Source: Firmicutes bacterium UBA2058
Lineage (GTDB): Bacteria; Bacillota; Clostridia; Tissierellales; Sedimentibacteraceae
Assembly: GCA_002332905.1 (NCBI GenBank)
Contig: DDAM01000027.1
Span: forward strand, 1-48,005
Reading direction: 5' to 3'
DNA length: 48,005 bases
Under the pieces are notes generated by a model. That model saw only the letters and a program-made list of their open reading frames with translations. It searched no databases and was not told the origin of the DNA. Shown here in pieces: positions 1-8,867 of the stretch; positions within the stretch are counted from its first letter, which is position 1, and every line of letters begins with the position of its first letter. The translations under genes were made by a program, and so were the position numbers.

Positions 1-57
1 TACCTAGAAGGAAGCATATCACTTGACGGGAAGCAGTTCATTTTGAGGCAGCCTTAA
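1..57 (+). CDS. 3' end of an unidentified gene running in from the left edge
   Basis: An open frame enters from the edge and ends at TAA (55-57); its last residues are SLDGKQFILRQP. The first part of this tail is encoded by the 20-bp sequence that reappears inverted at the far right edge. That would fit a repeated gene such as a transposase, but too little is visible to name it. The next gene is convergent. Confidence 0.3.
   Translation, partial: YLEGSISLDGKQFILRQP
2..21 (+). repeat. Left copy of 20-bp terminal inverted repeat
   Basis: ACCTAGAAGGAAGCATATCA here is the exact reverse complement of the last 20 bases of the window (47986-48005). The sequences diverge immediately inside both copies. 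It may mark the boundary of a longer repeated element lying outside the window, or an assembly end. Confidence 0.85.
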
Positions 58-90
58 AATATATTATTTTGGTGTTTTTAATCTAAGATT

Positions 91-678
91 TTATGTAATA
101 TCATCGCAATCTTGGCAGTTTTTGTACAACTTCTTCATATCTCTTTTCAGCATTGCCATTATAATGCCGTCCTCCAGCTTGCCCTTTATCCAGTCACGTT
201 CTCTAACTATTCCCTCTTGTGTGTAGCCAAGATTTTTTAAAACCTTTACCGAGGCATCATTTCCCGGTGTTATAAATGCTTCGATTCTGTTGAGATTTAA
301 TTTATTGAATCCGTACTCTGTTATTACTTTTACGGATTCAGTTGCATATCCTTTGTTCCATTCTGTCTTTTTTATATCGTATCCTATTTCGGCACGTCTT
401 GAATCTAATTCAAAGTCACCCAAGCAGCAAATTCCTATAAGCTTATTTGTTTCCTTTAATGCAATACCCCATGTTATTTCCTCTTTGCCATCAAACTCTT
501 CTTTATAACGCTGTATAAACTTAAGTGCAGTATTTGTGTCCTTGATAGGTTCAAACCAATCATACTCAGCAATATCCTCATCACTGAATATTTCAAATAT
601 CTCGTTTACATCTTCCTTTACTATTTCCCTTAAAATCAATCGTTCTGTTTTTAATATTTCAATTTTATCATTAAACAT
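91..678 (-). CDS. GNAT acetyltransferase, RimJ/RimL-like
   Basis: Predicted to move an acetyl group from acetyl-CoA to an amine in the cytoplasm. The opening residues KTERLILRE are typical of the RimJ/RimL (Acetyltransf_3) branch, and the pyrophosphate-binding loop is WNKGYA at residues 107-112. At 195 aa it is slightly longer than usual; the extra tail contains KNCQDCDD and is not part of the fold. GGATG lies just before the ATG. It is the last gene of the long minus-strand array. The substrate cannot be told: this branch includes ribosomal-protein, antibiotic and unknown amine acetylases. Confidence 0.85.
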   Translation of the reverse strand: MFNDKIEILKTERLILREIVKEDVNEIFEIFSDEDIAEYDWFEPIKDTNTALKFIQRYKEEFDGKEEITWGIALKETNKLIGICCLGDFELDSRRAEIGYDIKKTEWNKGYATESVKVITEYGFNKLNLNRIEAFITPGNDASVKVLKNLGYTQEGIVRERDWIKGKLEDGIIMAMLKRDMKKLYKNCQDCDDIT

Positions 679-750
679 ATATTCACATCCTAAATTTTTC
701 TAGGGATGATTTTATTAATAATTAAAACCACCCCTTTAATTTAAATTAAT

Positions 751-1611
751 TTACTTCTTCTCAACAGGTATCCACACTTCGCAGAAGACTTCTGATTCTA
801 ATTCATCTGAATATAGTTCAAAGTCTGTATCATCTAACATATTATACTCTGATCCAGGTAAAAACTCTTTGAATATTCTGTCCCATGTCTCTCCTATGCA
901 GTCTCCATTATTTCCTTTACACTTAAAAACTGCCCATAAGGTTGGCTTAACATCCCATGTTCTATATCCGTCAGGCACCTCAGAGCCGTTGTATTCCATA
1001 CCAATACCATAATCGAAGCATTTACTTTCCTTTGATATTGGTGCACAAGCTCCATACACAGCATTATTAACAGCATTTTTCTTTAAAGTATCTAACACAC
1101 CTGTCTTAATACATTCATCCCAAAACTCAGGTATTTCAGTATTACTTTCATCTGAAACAATTTCATTTTTAAATTCTTTTACTTTTGCTAACAGTTTAAA
1201 ACTTTTTCTTTCTACTATTCTATAATCCATAATCGTTCCACCTTCCAATTGTATTTTTATAATGAGACGATTGAAAGATTTTAATTGCATTCCAGCACGC
1301 CTTGCAATATTTGGAGCAATACCATGAAATCTCGCAAATGCTTTTGTAAAACTCTCGGGAGACTCATATCCATACTTATATGCTATATCAATAATTTTAA
1401 CATCTGACATAATAAGCTCCTGTCCGGCCATTGAAAGCCTTCTATTTCTTATATATTCAGTAGCTGTTATTCCTGTTAGCATACTAAATATTCTATGAAA
1501 ATGATAGTTAGACATGTATACCTGCCTCGCTACATCCTCATAATTAATATCTTCTAGGATATGTTCCTCCATATAGTTTATTGCTGTTTGCATACTTTGA
1601 ATGTAATTCAT
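751..1611 (-). CDS. AraC-family regulator with GyrI-like effector-binding domain
   Basis: A 286-aa DNA-binding protein. Residues 1-110 form an AraC/XylS double helix-turn-helix (helices around 25-45 and 72-95, with the signature region SPESFTKAFARFHGIAP). Residues 130-286 resemble the GyrI/BmrR-type small-molecule-binding domain (DYRIVERKSFKLLAKV, later WDVKPTLWAVFKCKG). In this family the C-terminal domain binds amphipathic drugs or metabolites and the protein usually activates nearby genes. It is the only obvious regulator inside the array. GAGGTGATTAAGAT precedes the ATG. Whether it controls its GNAT and methyltransferase neighbours is inference. Confidence 0.88.
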   Translation of the reverse strand: MNYIQSMQTAINYMEEHILEDINYEDVARQVYMSNYHFHRIFSMLTGITATEYIRNRRLSMAGQELIMSDVKIIDIAYKYGYESPESFTKAFARFHGIAPNIARRAGMQLKSFNRLIIKIQLEGGTIMDYRIVERKSFKLLAKVKEFKNEIVSDESNTEIPEFWDECIKTGVLDTLKKNAVNNAVYGACAPISKESKCFDYGIGMEYNGSEVPDGYRTWDVKPTLWAVFKCKGNNGDCIGETWDRIFKEFLPGSEYNMLDDTDFELYSDELESEVFCEVWIPVEKK

Positions 1612-1824
1612 ATCTTAATCACCTCTTATATTAATCACAGATATAAAAACCTCTGAAAAACTAAGTAAAAATCTTGGATTTAAGGATTTCTACGAAGATT
1701 TTTTAGCAAGATTTTATTTGTGATTAGTATTAAATACTATTGTAAAGCTTTTAAAAAAATATTTCCTAGTCAATCTTGCTTGATTATGTCTTAATAAAAT
1801 ATTTTACATGCTATTATTAACCTG
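1612..1824. other. Intergenic region, no gene seen
   Basis: 213 bases between the methyltransferase stop and the AraC-type gene. It contains no coding frame I can support, no clear hairpin with a T-run, and only weak promoter-like hexamers on the minus strand. It is the longest gene-free gap at this end of the array, so an AraC-gene promoter here is plausible but not defined. Confidence 0.4.
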
Positions 1825-2643
1825 TTATTTTTTTACATGTTTTCTATATCTGTATATATCTCCGCCAAGTACACTCCTATAGTAAAATGATTCAAAGCCT
1901 CTGTTAATTAGCTCATCGTTTGGTTTATTTCGCTTTTTATTATCTTCACCCATGCAGTCTAATATAAACCCACCATTTTTTGCAACCCGTTCTAGTTCTT
2001 TCACTTCATTTTCAAAATCATCTCCTAGAACATGTGCACACATTACTATATCAAAAGTACTATCCTCAAAGGGTATTTGTTCAACCGTCCCGTCCAGTAC
2101 TACCATGTTTGTAATTCCTTCGCGTTTAATTCTGTCTCTTAAATATTCTCTAAGCATATCACATGGTTCACTTGCATAAACACGTTTAGCAAATTTTGCT
2201 GCTGTAAACGCAAGACGACCTGTACCGCTACCCACGTCAAGAACAATCTTGTCAGAAAAATCAGCTAATTCAAGTAATTTATCCTCTGTCCAATTTATTA
2301 TATAATCACAATTACTATTCATTGTTTCAGGGTCAGTATAAACAATATCTGTTTCTAGTGCTTCTACAATAAATTCTTCTGCATTACGCAACATTTCCTC
2401 CGATATGTTAACTTGTGCATTTTCTAACAATTTATCTACTATTTCTTTAATCTCTGGAGCCTTACGACAACAGTACCATGCAACATATGGACGTTTCGCT
2501 AAAGCAATAGACATATTAACACGTAAATCATCCCAATTCTGGGTTTGAGAAATAATCATACGAATTATCCACCTATCCATTAATAAAAAACTATCAATTG
2601 TATATTTTGTTTTATCAATCCAATTATAATTCATAATTATCAA
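1825..2643 (-). CDS. Class I SAM-dependent methyltransferase
   Basis: A 272-aa protein with the Rossmann-fold SAM site: motif I LDVGSGTGRL at residues 135-144, the acidic residue after strand 2 (SEP, about 160), and a motif IV region IVMCAHVL near 205. A helical N-terminal extension of about 110 residues precedes the catalytic domain and probably sets substrate choice. The start is taken as TTG with AAAGGA about 8 bases upstream; an ATG three codons later (2634) is the alternative. It sits 24 bases from the next GNAT gene, so co-transcription is likely. The substrate is unknown. Confidence 0.82.
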   Translation of the reverse strand: MIIMNYNWIDKTKYTIDSFLLMDRWIIRMIISQTQNWDDLRVNMSIALAKRPYVAWYCCRKAPEIKEIVDKLLENAQVNISEEMLRNAEEFIVEALETDIVYTDPETMNSNCDYIINWTEDKLLELADFSDKIVLDVGSGTGRLAFTAAKFAKRVYASEPCDMLREYLRDRIKREGITNMVVLDGTVEQIPFEDSTFDIVMCAHVLGDDFENEVKELERVAKNGGFILDCMGEDNKKRNKPNDELINRGFESFYYRSVLGGDIYRYRKHVKK

Positions 2644-2667
2644 ATATCAATCCTTTCTGAAGATTTT

Positions 2668-3216
2668 CTAAAAATCTCTAAATTTAGATAGTGATTTTTC
2701 AATATTATTATGGAGTATATCTATATCTGCCACAAATACATCTACTTGCAACTTACCACCCATTTGCTCATCCTGTCTAATTACGTCAGCACCAAATTTT
2801 CTGTAAAATTGATTAGAGGAAGCATAATGATGGTTGTATATAACTATTTTTTCTTTATCTATACTTTTGAAGAAATTTAATATATGTACTATCAGTTTTA
2901 AAGATACCCCTCTACCTCTTTGCTCGTGGTAAACCCACAAGCCATTTAATTCTATTCCTTTTTCAGGTATATCTTCTGTTTCTGCAAAACTTGCAAATGC
3001 AACACCTAGCATTTTATTGTCTTCGAATGCTCCTATTAAGAGTCGAACATCCTCGTTTTTTTCTGCGGAATTCATCCAATCAACCCAAAATGCCAATTCC
3101 TTTGAGTAATTTAAAGTATTTTCAGCCTTTCCTGCTAGTTCTTCGGTCCAACACTTAATTTTTAGCTGTATAGCTTCTTTCATATCATCAGCTGTTAAAT
3201 TTCTAATTGTAATCAT
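2668..3216 (-). CDS. GNAT acetyltransferase
   Basis: 182 aa in a single GNAT fold; the acetyl-CoA loop is QRGRGV at 99-104, and FYRKFGADVIR near 140-150 is the usual late helix and strand. The insertion FWVDWMN near residue 43 is not common to the neighbours. GAGG lies 7 bases upstream of the ATG. It is 18 bases from the next gene upstream in the array, giving a tight co-directional pair. Not assignable to a named subfamily. Confidence 0.85.
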   Translation of the reverse strand: MITIRNLTADDMKEAIQLKIKCWTEELAGKAENTLNYSKELAFWVDWMNSAEKNEDVRLLIGAFEDNKMLGVAFASFAETEDIPEKGIELNGLWVYHEQRGRGVSLKLIVHILNFFKSIDKEKIVIYNHHYASSNQFYRKFGADVIRQDEQMGGKLQVDVFVADIDILHNNIEKSLSKFRDF

Positions 3217-3234
3217 TTTTTTACCTCTACCCTT

Positions 3235-3774
3235 TTAACATTTAAAATCGTTCCAATTTAACGGTGTAGGTTTACCATTTAGCCAATCTTCTTTTGTTAT
3301 ACCATAACCTATTGAATCATATGGCTTTCCATCGTTTCCAACCCACGCTTTTCTATAATGTGCTTCTTTAACAAAATTACATTTATTAAAAACACATCTC
3401 ATTGCATAATTATCTTGCCTTGTATTAGCTTCTATCCTCTCCGCATCAGAGCAGTTGCTAAATATATAATTAACCAACCAATTAACTGCTTCTGTTCCTA
3501 TTCCCATGCCTTTATACTTACTTAAAACTCTTATATCAAACATTGGTGTATCATCTTCTAAATCATAAATCCTCAGTGTTCCAGCTTTAGTATCTTCGTC
3601 TAAAACAATCCAAAAAGTTTTACAATCATCACCAGAATAATAATTGTTTTCATAGCTCTCTCTAATTCTTTCTGGCTTTGGATTTGGTGTACCATAATAT
3701 TCCCAAGTATCTGAGGTTAAAAATTTTATAAGCTCATCAATATTATCAATAAATTCTTCAAAACGTATTTTCAT
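3235..3774 (-). CDS. GNAT acetyltransferase
   Basis: 179 aa with the loop YKGMGIG at 87-93, preceded by the strand FDIRVLSK. The C-terminal part (YRKAWVGNDGKPYDSIGYGI) resembles the substrate strand of RimJ/RimL-type enzymes, although the N-terminus lacks the usual TERLxLR start. GGAG is well placed before the ATG. Substrate unknown. Confidence 0.83.
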   Translation of the reverse strand: MKIRFEEFIDNIDELIKFLTSDTWEYYGTPNPKPERIRESYENNYYSGDDCKTFWIVLDEDTKAGTLRIYDLEDDTPMFDIRVLSKYKGMGIGTEAVNWLVNYIFSNCSDAERIEANTRQDNYAMRCVFNKCNFVKEAHYRKAWVGNDGKPYDSIGYGITKEDWLNGKPTPLNWNDFKC

Positions 3775-3905
3775 GATTAAATCTCCATTCTATGTAGTAA
3801 ATTATCAACATAAACTTTTAACTCATAAAATAATTCATTAGCGTAATGCAAATTATCCTCTAGTTCCTCCTAGCTGTTATTTCATGTTTTTTGGGATTTT
3901 AATAT
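3775..3905 (-). pseudogene. Possible 3' gene remnant between GNAT genes
   Basis: On the minus strand an open, protein-like stretch of about 30 codons (containing LHYANELFYELKVYVDN) ends in TAA just before the ATG of the next gene. It has no start codon with a ribosome site. It looks like the tail of a lost gene, but I cannot identify the family, and chance coding potential is possible in such AT-rich DNA. Confidence 0.25.
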
Positions 3906-4343
3906 TTATAGTTGTTTAATCATCAAAACTTCGTCATAAACAATTTTACCTGTATTTTCAAATCCAAGCTTTTCATATAAATTTAGAGCTACTGTATTAT
4001 AAGGCTCGGCACTTGTGTAAAACTTTACATTTCCATGCTCTTTTATTACTTTATCAAATAGCTTTTCAATCGCGGCTTTACCTATACCTTGATTTTGGAA
4101 CTTTTTATCTACCATAAGTCTACACATTCCATACATATCTATTTCGTCGTCAAGGTCATACATGATAAACCCAACCAACTCATCATCTCTATATATAGCA
4201 AATGGGTAAACATTCTCCTCATAATTAGCCTGTAATAGTGAAAAAGAATTTGATGCAACAAAATCCTTTTGTTCATCTGCAACTTCCAAATCTATAACAT
4301 CATACATATTTTCTTTATCTATTATTCTTAATTCTATATTCAT
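3906..4343 (-). CDS. GNAT acetyltransferase, BltD/SpeG-like (spermidine/spermine type)
   Basis: 145 aa, the length of the BltD/PaiA-type polyamine acetyltransferases. The family pattern is visible from the start (RIIDKENMYDVIDLEVADEQ), then FAIYRDDELVGFIMYD, the loop FQNQGIG at 82-88, and the closing LYEKLGFENTGKIVYDEVLM. BltD acetylates spermidine and sits beside a drug-efflux pump in Bacillus; the same substrate here is an inference from similarity. A run of G (AGGGGGG) precedes the ATG. Three further members of this subtype lie in the window (10587, 17525, 18034). Confidence 0.85.
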   Translation of the reverse strand: MNIELRIIDKENMYDVIDLEVADEQKDFVASNSFSLLQANYEENVYPFAIYRDDELVGFIMYDLDDEIDMYGMCRLMVDKKFQNQGIGKAAIEKLFDKVIKEHGNVKFYTSAEPYNTVALNLYEKLGFENTGKIVYDEVLMIKQL

Positions 4344-4362
4344 TTTATTTTCCCCCCTAATT

Positions 4363-4893
4363 TTAATTATTTTTATATTCAGATTCTAATATTGAGAAGA
4401 ATTGTTGATCTGTCCATTTACCATTCCAATTTAACTCTTCTTTAAATGTTCCCTCTAGTCTCATACCACAATTATACATCATTTTTGCGGAAGCTACGTT
4501 TTCAATGTTACACATCCCAACCACCTTATGTGCTTTTAGTTCTATAAACACAAATTCTAAAAGTAGTTTTAAACTCTCCATTCCATATCCCTTATTTTGG
4601 TATTGTGGTAAGATACTGTATCCTACTTCCCATGATTTTCTCCAGTCAGCGTATTTCCATACACTTACAAAGCCAATGGGGTTTTGTATGCTATTTTCTT
4701 TTACTGTAACAATAAAATCATAACATCTATCTCCATTTATACGAGTCTTAAATTTTTCTCTTAGCTTTTCATCATTTTCGGCAACATCCTCCTCATATAT
4801 CCATAAAGTTTTATCGGATTCAACACTGCATAGAAATTCAATATCACTTTCTACTGCTTTACTTAGAATTACTTTTTTCCCTTCTATTTTCAT
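4363..4893 (-). CDS. GNAT acetyltransferase, RimJ/RimL-like
   Basis: 176 aa. EGKKVILSKAVESDIEFL at the N-terminus and YQNKGYG at 98-104 place it in the RimJ/RimL group, as does the late NVASAKMMYNCGMRLEGTF, the helix that positions CoA. It lies 19 bases from the BltD-like gene that follows. AAAGG precedes the ATG. Ribosomal protein, antibiotic and free amino acid are all possible acceptors. Confidence 0.85.
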   Translation of the reverse strand: MKIEGKKVILSKAVESDIEFLCSVESDKTLWIYEEDVAENDEKLREKFKTRINGDRCYDFIVTVKENSIQNPIGFVSVWKYADWRKSWEVGYSILPQYQNKGYGMESLKLLLEFVFIELKAHKVVGMCNIENVASAKMMYNCGMRLEGTFKEELNWNGKWTDQQFFSILESEYKNN

Positions 4894-4953
4894 TTTATTT
4901 ACCTTTCAAATATATTAAACCTAGCACTTTTAAATATAGATAGTTAATTCATA

Positions 4954-5430
4954 TTATACCTGATATACTACTTCAAAATCTTCAAAAACAACTGGCATAT
5001 CATCACTAAACTCATATCCTAGTTCTTTCCCATCTTCTTTGAAAAAATGAACATGACCCTTAACCCAAGATTCTAATGTATCATCCTCTCCCTCACGCTT
5101 ACAAATATCATAAGTGATATCTGCAAATGGAATAATTGTTACCTGAGTAGTTTCAATAACACATCTTGGAACACCTTCCCAATCAGTGACAATACGTAAA
5201 TCACCAACTTGCGGTATACATTCGCCCTCTATTTCATAGCTAAACAAACTGCTCGCTGTAGCCTTTTTTTGCCCTATTAACACCAAACGTAACAACTCAT
5301 TTGCCCATTTTTCTGTTAATTCAAAATGAAAGGCATCTAAATATTTTGTGTCTTTATCTCTGTTTGTTTCATTCAAAAATCTTTTCCAAAATTCATCTAT
5401 CTTTTCTTGTGAATATTTTATGTTTTCCAT
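4954..5430 (-). CDS. ASCH-domain protein
   Basis: 158 aa from the ATG at 5430, chosen because AAGGAG lies 9 bases upstream; the open frame extends further only inside the preceding gene. ASCH features seen are LIGQKKATAS, the turn PQVGDLRIVTDWEG, and the closing strand FEDFEVVYQV. ASCH folds are PUA-related and bind RNA or modified nucleosides; the short relative YqfB is an acetylcytidine amidohydrolase, but this longer subfamily has no settled reaction. The start overlaps the end of the upstream GNAT gene by 38 bases, which implies translational coupling. Confidence 0.85.
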   Translation of the reverse strand: MENIKYSQEKIDEFWKRFLNETNRDKDTKYLDAFHFELTEKWANELLRLVLIGQKKATASSLFSYEIEGECIPQVGDLRIVTDWEGVPRCVIETTQVTIIPFADITYDICKREGEDDTLESWVKGHVHFFKEDGKELGYEFSDDMPVVFEDFEVVYQV

Positions 5431-6016
5431 TGATAATATCTCCTTGTAATATATTTTGTAAGTATTCTTCTTTTGTAAGCGAATAAAAAGGTTCACCATT
5501 ATAAAAATCAAATTCCTTTGGCAGTCCTTTTATCGTATATCTAAATTTTAAGCCAATATTTTCAAGAACCTTCTTAGAAGCAATATTCTCTGGCTTACAA
5601 AGTCCTACAATTTCCTTTAATCCCATGACGTTAAACCCATAGTCAAGCAATGCCTCCGATGCTTCTTTAGCGTAACCTTTTCTCCAATATTCCTTTCCTA
5701 TTAAGTAAAAAATCTCTTTTTGATTATGGTCGAACTCTACTCCTCCTATGCCACACCATCCTATGTGAGTTCCGCTTTCCTTCAAAGTTATATTAAAAGA
5801 ATATTTAAAATCTTCATCAAAGTTTATTTCATAACAATCAATTAACCATCTGAATAATTCTTTATAATCTTCATGTGACATAATATCCATATCCAAATAT
5901 CTAAATAATTCTTTATCTTGCATTAACTTAAAGCACTCTTCTAAATTTCCTTCCTCGTATGGTTTAATTAATAATCTCTCAGTTTCAATTTTCATTTCTT
6001 TTACTGTATTCATCAT
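5393..6016 (-). CDS. GNAT acetyltransferase, RimJ/RimL-like
   Basis: 207 aa; TERLLIKPYEEGN at the N-terminus and WRKGYA at 111-116 are diagnostic, with ENIASKKVLENIGLKF as the later CoA helix. GAAGGG precedes two adjacent ATG codons, and the first is used. Its last 38 bases also carry the ribosome site and start of the ASCH gene, so the roughly 25 C-terminal residues past the conserved fold are constrained by two frames. Confidence 0.85.
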   Translation of the reverse strand: MMNTVKEMKIETERLLIKPYEEGNLEECFKLMQDKELFRYLDMDIMSHEDYKELFRWLIDCYEINFDEDFKYSFNITLKESGTHIGWCGIGGVEFDHNQKEIFYLIGKEYWRKGYAKEASEALLDYGFNVMGLKEIVGLCKPENIASKKVLENIGLKFRYTIKGLPKEFDFYNGEPFYSLTKEEYLQNILQGDIINGKHKIFTRKDR

Positions 6017-6135
6017 TATTATCCCTTCAATATAAGCATTTTTTATTTATCTTTTTTCACTCATATCATAAATTTATTCTGCAAATGCATCTGCTTGTCC
6101 GTCAATCAACATAAATTTCCTATACTTTTATAGTT
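6017..6135 (-). pseudogene. Possible short gene remnant
   Basis: A minus-strand open stretch ends KFMLIDGQADAFAE followed by TAA (stop near 6072). It has no start or ribosome site and is cut off by a stop about 17 codons upstream. It may be the tail of a deleted gene. The family is not recognisable and the call is weak. Confidence 0.2.
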
Positions 6136-6957
6136 TTATAAAAACATACCTATTGATGTTTCTGTTTCTTTTAAAAATTTGTACCCTAATTTGCTGTACA
6201 CAGACATAGCTCTTTTGTTTGAACTCCATACTTCTAGCCTTGATTCTCTAACATTTAGCGTTTTTAGCTTATTAAATGCTCTGTTTATTAAACTTTCACC
6301 AATACCTTTTTTACGCCAAGTATTCGAAACAAATAAATCATCGACCCAACCATATTTGGTTCCATCGTCATCCTGCTTCACAATGATTACGACATTTCCT
6401 ACAATTAAATCTTCATGCTTTGCAGCTATACTGAACCACTCTGTATTATTCTTAATTTCCTTTAAATCTTCAACTGCGTATCCATGCTTGAACACTTTAT
6501 TCTGTTCTTCTACCAACTGCTTAATTTCCTTTTCATCGTCAAAATAAAGGTCTGTAAATTCAATACCATCAATCTCAAGTATACTAAATTCTTCCTCATC
6601 TATCTCTTTTCTAATTATGTGCATCCCCTCATCATGTTTGAAGCCTTCTTTAGATAAGTAGTATTCAATATTTTCTTTATTATCTAAAAAACAGCAATGA
6701 TAAAATTTAACATCTAAATCTTCATTTTCTTTTTTTATGTTTTTTCCTCGTTTTAACAGCTCATCAAACATTAAATCCATAACTATTTTTTTATCTTTGA
6801 TATCCTCAACATCAATGTCTATGTAGATATTTAACCTTTGTTTATCATATAAATCAGACTCCATGAATGGAGAAATAATAGCCTCACCAACTAATATATT
6901 ATTTTCATCATATGCTTCTATAAAATTTTTTCTTTGACTATCTTTAACTGTGTACAT
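6136..6957 (-). CDS. GNAT acetyltransferase with N-terminal extension
   Basis: 273 aa from the ATG at 6957, which has AAAGGAG 9 bases upstream; a GTG at 6981 would overlap the previous stop but lacks a good site. The canonical GNAT domain is C-terminal (loop WRKKGIG at 214-220, then VWSSNKRAMSVYSKLGYKFL). The first 120 residues (NFIEAYDENNILVGEAIIS...YYLSKEGFKHDEGMHII) look like a second, degenerate GNAT fold without a clear CoA loop. This matches double-GNAT enzymes in which only one half is active. The gene begins 20 bases after the preceding one. Confidence 0.83.
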   Translation of the reverse strand: MYTVKDSQRKNFIEAYDENNILVGEAIISPFMESDLYDKQRLNIYIDIDVEDIKDKKIVMDLMFDELLKRGKNIKKENEDLDVKFYHCCFLDNKENIEYYLSKEGFKHDEGMHIIRKEIDEEEFSILEIDGIEFTDLYFDDEKEIKQLVEEQNKVFKHGYAVEDLKEIKNNTEWFSIAAKHEDLIVGNVVIIVKQDDDGTKYGWVDDLFVSNTWRKKGIGESLINRAFNKLKTLNVRESRLEVWSSNKRAMSVYSKLGYKFLKETETSIGMFL

Positions 6958-6977
6958 AATAAAATTCTCCTTTGTTT

Positions 6978-7412
6978 TCACACTTCTTTGTACATAAAAA
7001 GAATATGATCTGCATCTGTAAATTCATTTTTTCTATAAAAATCTGGCGCAGGAGTAAAACGGTTTGTAGATAATGTAAATCCTGCAAGATTATGCTCTTT
7101 AATATAACTCTCAACCATTTTCAGAAGCTCTGTTCCATATCCTTTTCTTTGTAGTTTAGGACATATAAACATTTCATCAACAAAAACTTCACTATTATTC
7201 CACCAAATTTTTTCATGGCAAAATATAGCCCCACGGATTTTTTCGTCAATAACAAGCACAAAACCTATAAATTTACTTGCTTCATAATAATCTAATAAGT
7301 ATGCCTTTGCAGTTTTCAAATCCCAATTACATTGCCAGTGTTCATTGTTATATACAGACATCATAATTTCTGCACAAGAATCTATATCTTCCAATTGTAT
7401 TTTTCTAATCAT
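6978..7412 (-). CDS. GNAT acetyltransferase
   Basis: 144 aa, a minimal fold: FIGFVLVIDEKIRGAIF, then EVFVDEMFICPKLQRKGYG (loop 87-93), then GFTLSTNRFTPAPDFYRKNEF. The acidic ESYIKEH helix is normal for the family. AGGAGAT precedes the ATG. The compact form and the FVDEMFI strand recall aminoglycoside 6'-acetyltransferase-like proteins, but that is not enough for a name. Confidence 0.85.
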   Translation of the reverse strand: MIRKIQLEDIDSCAEIMMSVYNNEHWQCNWDLKTAKAYLLDYYEASKFIGFVLVIDEKIRGAIFCHEKIWWNNSEVFVDEMFICPKLQRKGYGTELLKMVESYIKEHNLAGFTLSTNRFTPAPDFYRKNEFTDADHILFMYKEV

Positions 7413-7449
7413 ATTATCTCCTGTTATTTAGTCTCCCTTTATTTTGCTA

Positions 7450-8196
7450 TCATATTTTCACGGATTTAAACACCATTATTCTTGGATATTCCGTTTCTAA
7501 CAATTCCTCTTCATCATTTATCACATCATGTTCTATTTTCAATTGATGAAGCTTTGATACTAACATTTTGCAATCTGATAGTTTATTTACATAGTCACCA
7601 ATTGTTCTTCTGTATGTTATAAATTCAAAATTGTCATCATCCTCCCACTTCCATCTTTCTTCACCCGTATAAAAATAGGATTGTTGCTCCTTTTTTTCAT
7701 TCCACAAATATTTTGATGCAACACTGTAAAAAGTAGGGTCGTTTAGACTGAATACAAATATTCCATTTTTGTTCAACATGCTACTAATATTTGAAAACAC
7801 TGTTCTTATGTCTTTTACATACATCATTGCACATATAGAAATTACTATATCAAATTTTTCATCTATAAAATTCACATCTTCCATTGCTGAAACAATAAAT
7901 TTTATATCTACATTTTCCCTTTGTGCATTATTTTTAGCTATTTCAATTTGTTTTTCTGATATATCGGTACAAAAAACTGTTGCTCCTTGCTTTGCTAAAG
8001 CTATACCACAATTTGCACCACCACAGCCAAGCTCAAGTATTCTTTTACCTTTTACATCTCCTAATAATTTTAGGTCTTTTTCTGTTAAGCACCTAACATC
8101 TCCATAATCTACATTATCAAAAGAAAAATTTGAATTTTCAAAATATCTTTTAGCCTGTAAATTCCAAGATTCTTTGTTTACGCTATTTATACTCAT
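7450..8196 (-). CDS. Class I SAM-dependent methyltransferase
   Basis: 248 aa. Motif I is ILELGCGGANCGIAL (about 54-68), followed by CTDISEKQIEIAKNNA with the ribose-binding Asp, motif IV FDIVISICAMMYVKD, and LNKNGIFVFSLNDP. The layout is that of UbiE/Methyltransf_11 small-molecule methyltransferases. The late WKWEDDDNFEFITYRRTIGDYVNKL is typical of clostridial members of this type. It sits 37 bases from the next GNAT gene. Acceptor unknown. Confidence 0.86.
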   Translation of the reverse strand: MSINSVNKESWNLQAKRYFENSNFSFDNVDYGDVRCLTEKDLKLLGDVKGKRILELGCGGANCGIALAKQGATVFCTDISEKQIEIAKNNAQRENVDIKFIVSAMEDVNFIDEKFDIVISICAMMYVKDIRTVFSNISSMLNKNGIFVFSLNDPTFYSVASKYLWNEKKEQQSYFYTGEERWKWEDDDNFEFITYRRTIGDYVNKLSDCKMLVSKLHQLKIEHDVINDEEELLETEYPRIMVFKSVKI

Positions 8197-8265
8197 TTTT
8201 TAATTCCATCCTTAAATTAGTAAAATTTTAGCTCAAATTCAATTTCATGTCGCAGTGGGATGTTA

Positions 8266-8853
8266 TTAAACATTATTATTTTCCTCTATTTTCTTTATCT
8301 GTTTGTCTATAATAGAATTATCAAATTCTTCACTCAAAATATCCATATAGACCTCATCAAATTCATTTTTACCATACAATATAGCTTTTCTTCGTCTTCC
8401 TATTTCTTTAAAGCCACACTTTCTGCACATATTTATTGATGCCTTATTAAATGAAAATATTTCAACCATAATGTTTCTCAAATTAAGAACATTGAAGGCA
8501 AAATCTAATAGCAACATAGATGCATCAGTTCCAATACCTCTACTTCTATTGTTTTTATCACCAATGAACATACCCATAACTGCATTTCTATTGATAAAAC
8601 TTATTCTCATCAGCCTTGCAACACCAACCACTTTTTCATTAGTTTTATCAACTATATAAAATGCATATCCTCTACTGCTATTCATTTCATGTAAATATTG
8701 CTTCTGTAAATCATATGTAATCATATCTGAAATATCGCCTGTTTTAATCGATAAATCTAAATCATTGCTCCATTCGGCAACAATGTCTGCGCTGCTATCA
8801 TCTACTGGTGTTAAAAAACACTTTTCTCCAACTAATTTTTGTAATTGTTTCAT
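8266..8853 (-). CDS. GNAT acetyltransferase, RimJ/RimL-like
   Basis: 195 aa; loop NRSRGIG at 102-108, then SFNKASINMCRKCGFKEIGRRRKAI, the usual RimJ/RimL closing pattern. The N-terminus (LVGEKCFLTPVDDSSADIVAEWSNDLDLS) matches this branch. The C-terminal 20 residues are charged and probably a flexible tail. AGGGGGC precedes the ATG. The remnant of another GNAT gene lies directly upstream. Confidence 0.85.
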   Translation of the reverse strand: MKQLQKLVGEKCFLTPVDDSSADIVAEWSNDLDLSIKTGDISDMITYDLQKQYLHEMNSSRGYAFYIVDKTNEKVVGVARLMRISFINRNAVMGMFIGDKNNRSRGIGTDASMLLLDFAFNVLNLRNIMVEIFSFNKASINMCRKCGFKEIGRRRKAILYGKNEFDEVYMDILSEEFDNSIIDKQIKKIEENNNV

Positions 8854-8867
8854 AATAGCCCCCTATC

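Noticed and set aside
5431..5511. Longer ASCH protein start
   Set aside because: The extension lies wholly inside the preceding GNAT gene, has no ribosome site and begins with unrelated residues; the ATG at 5430 has AAGGAG.
6179..6547. 122-codon plus-strand open frame
   Set aside because: Antisense to a clear GNAT domain, no ribosome site, Ser/Leu/Phe-rich composition typical of the reverse of AT-rich genes.
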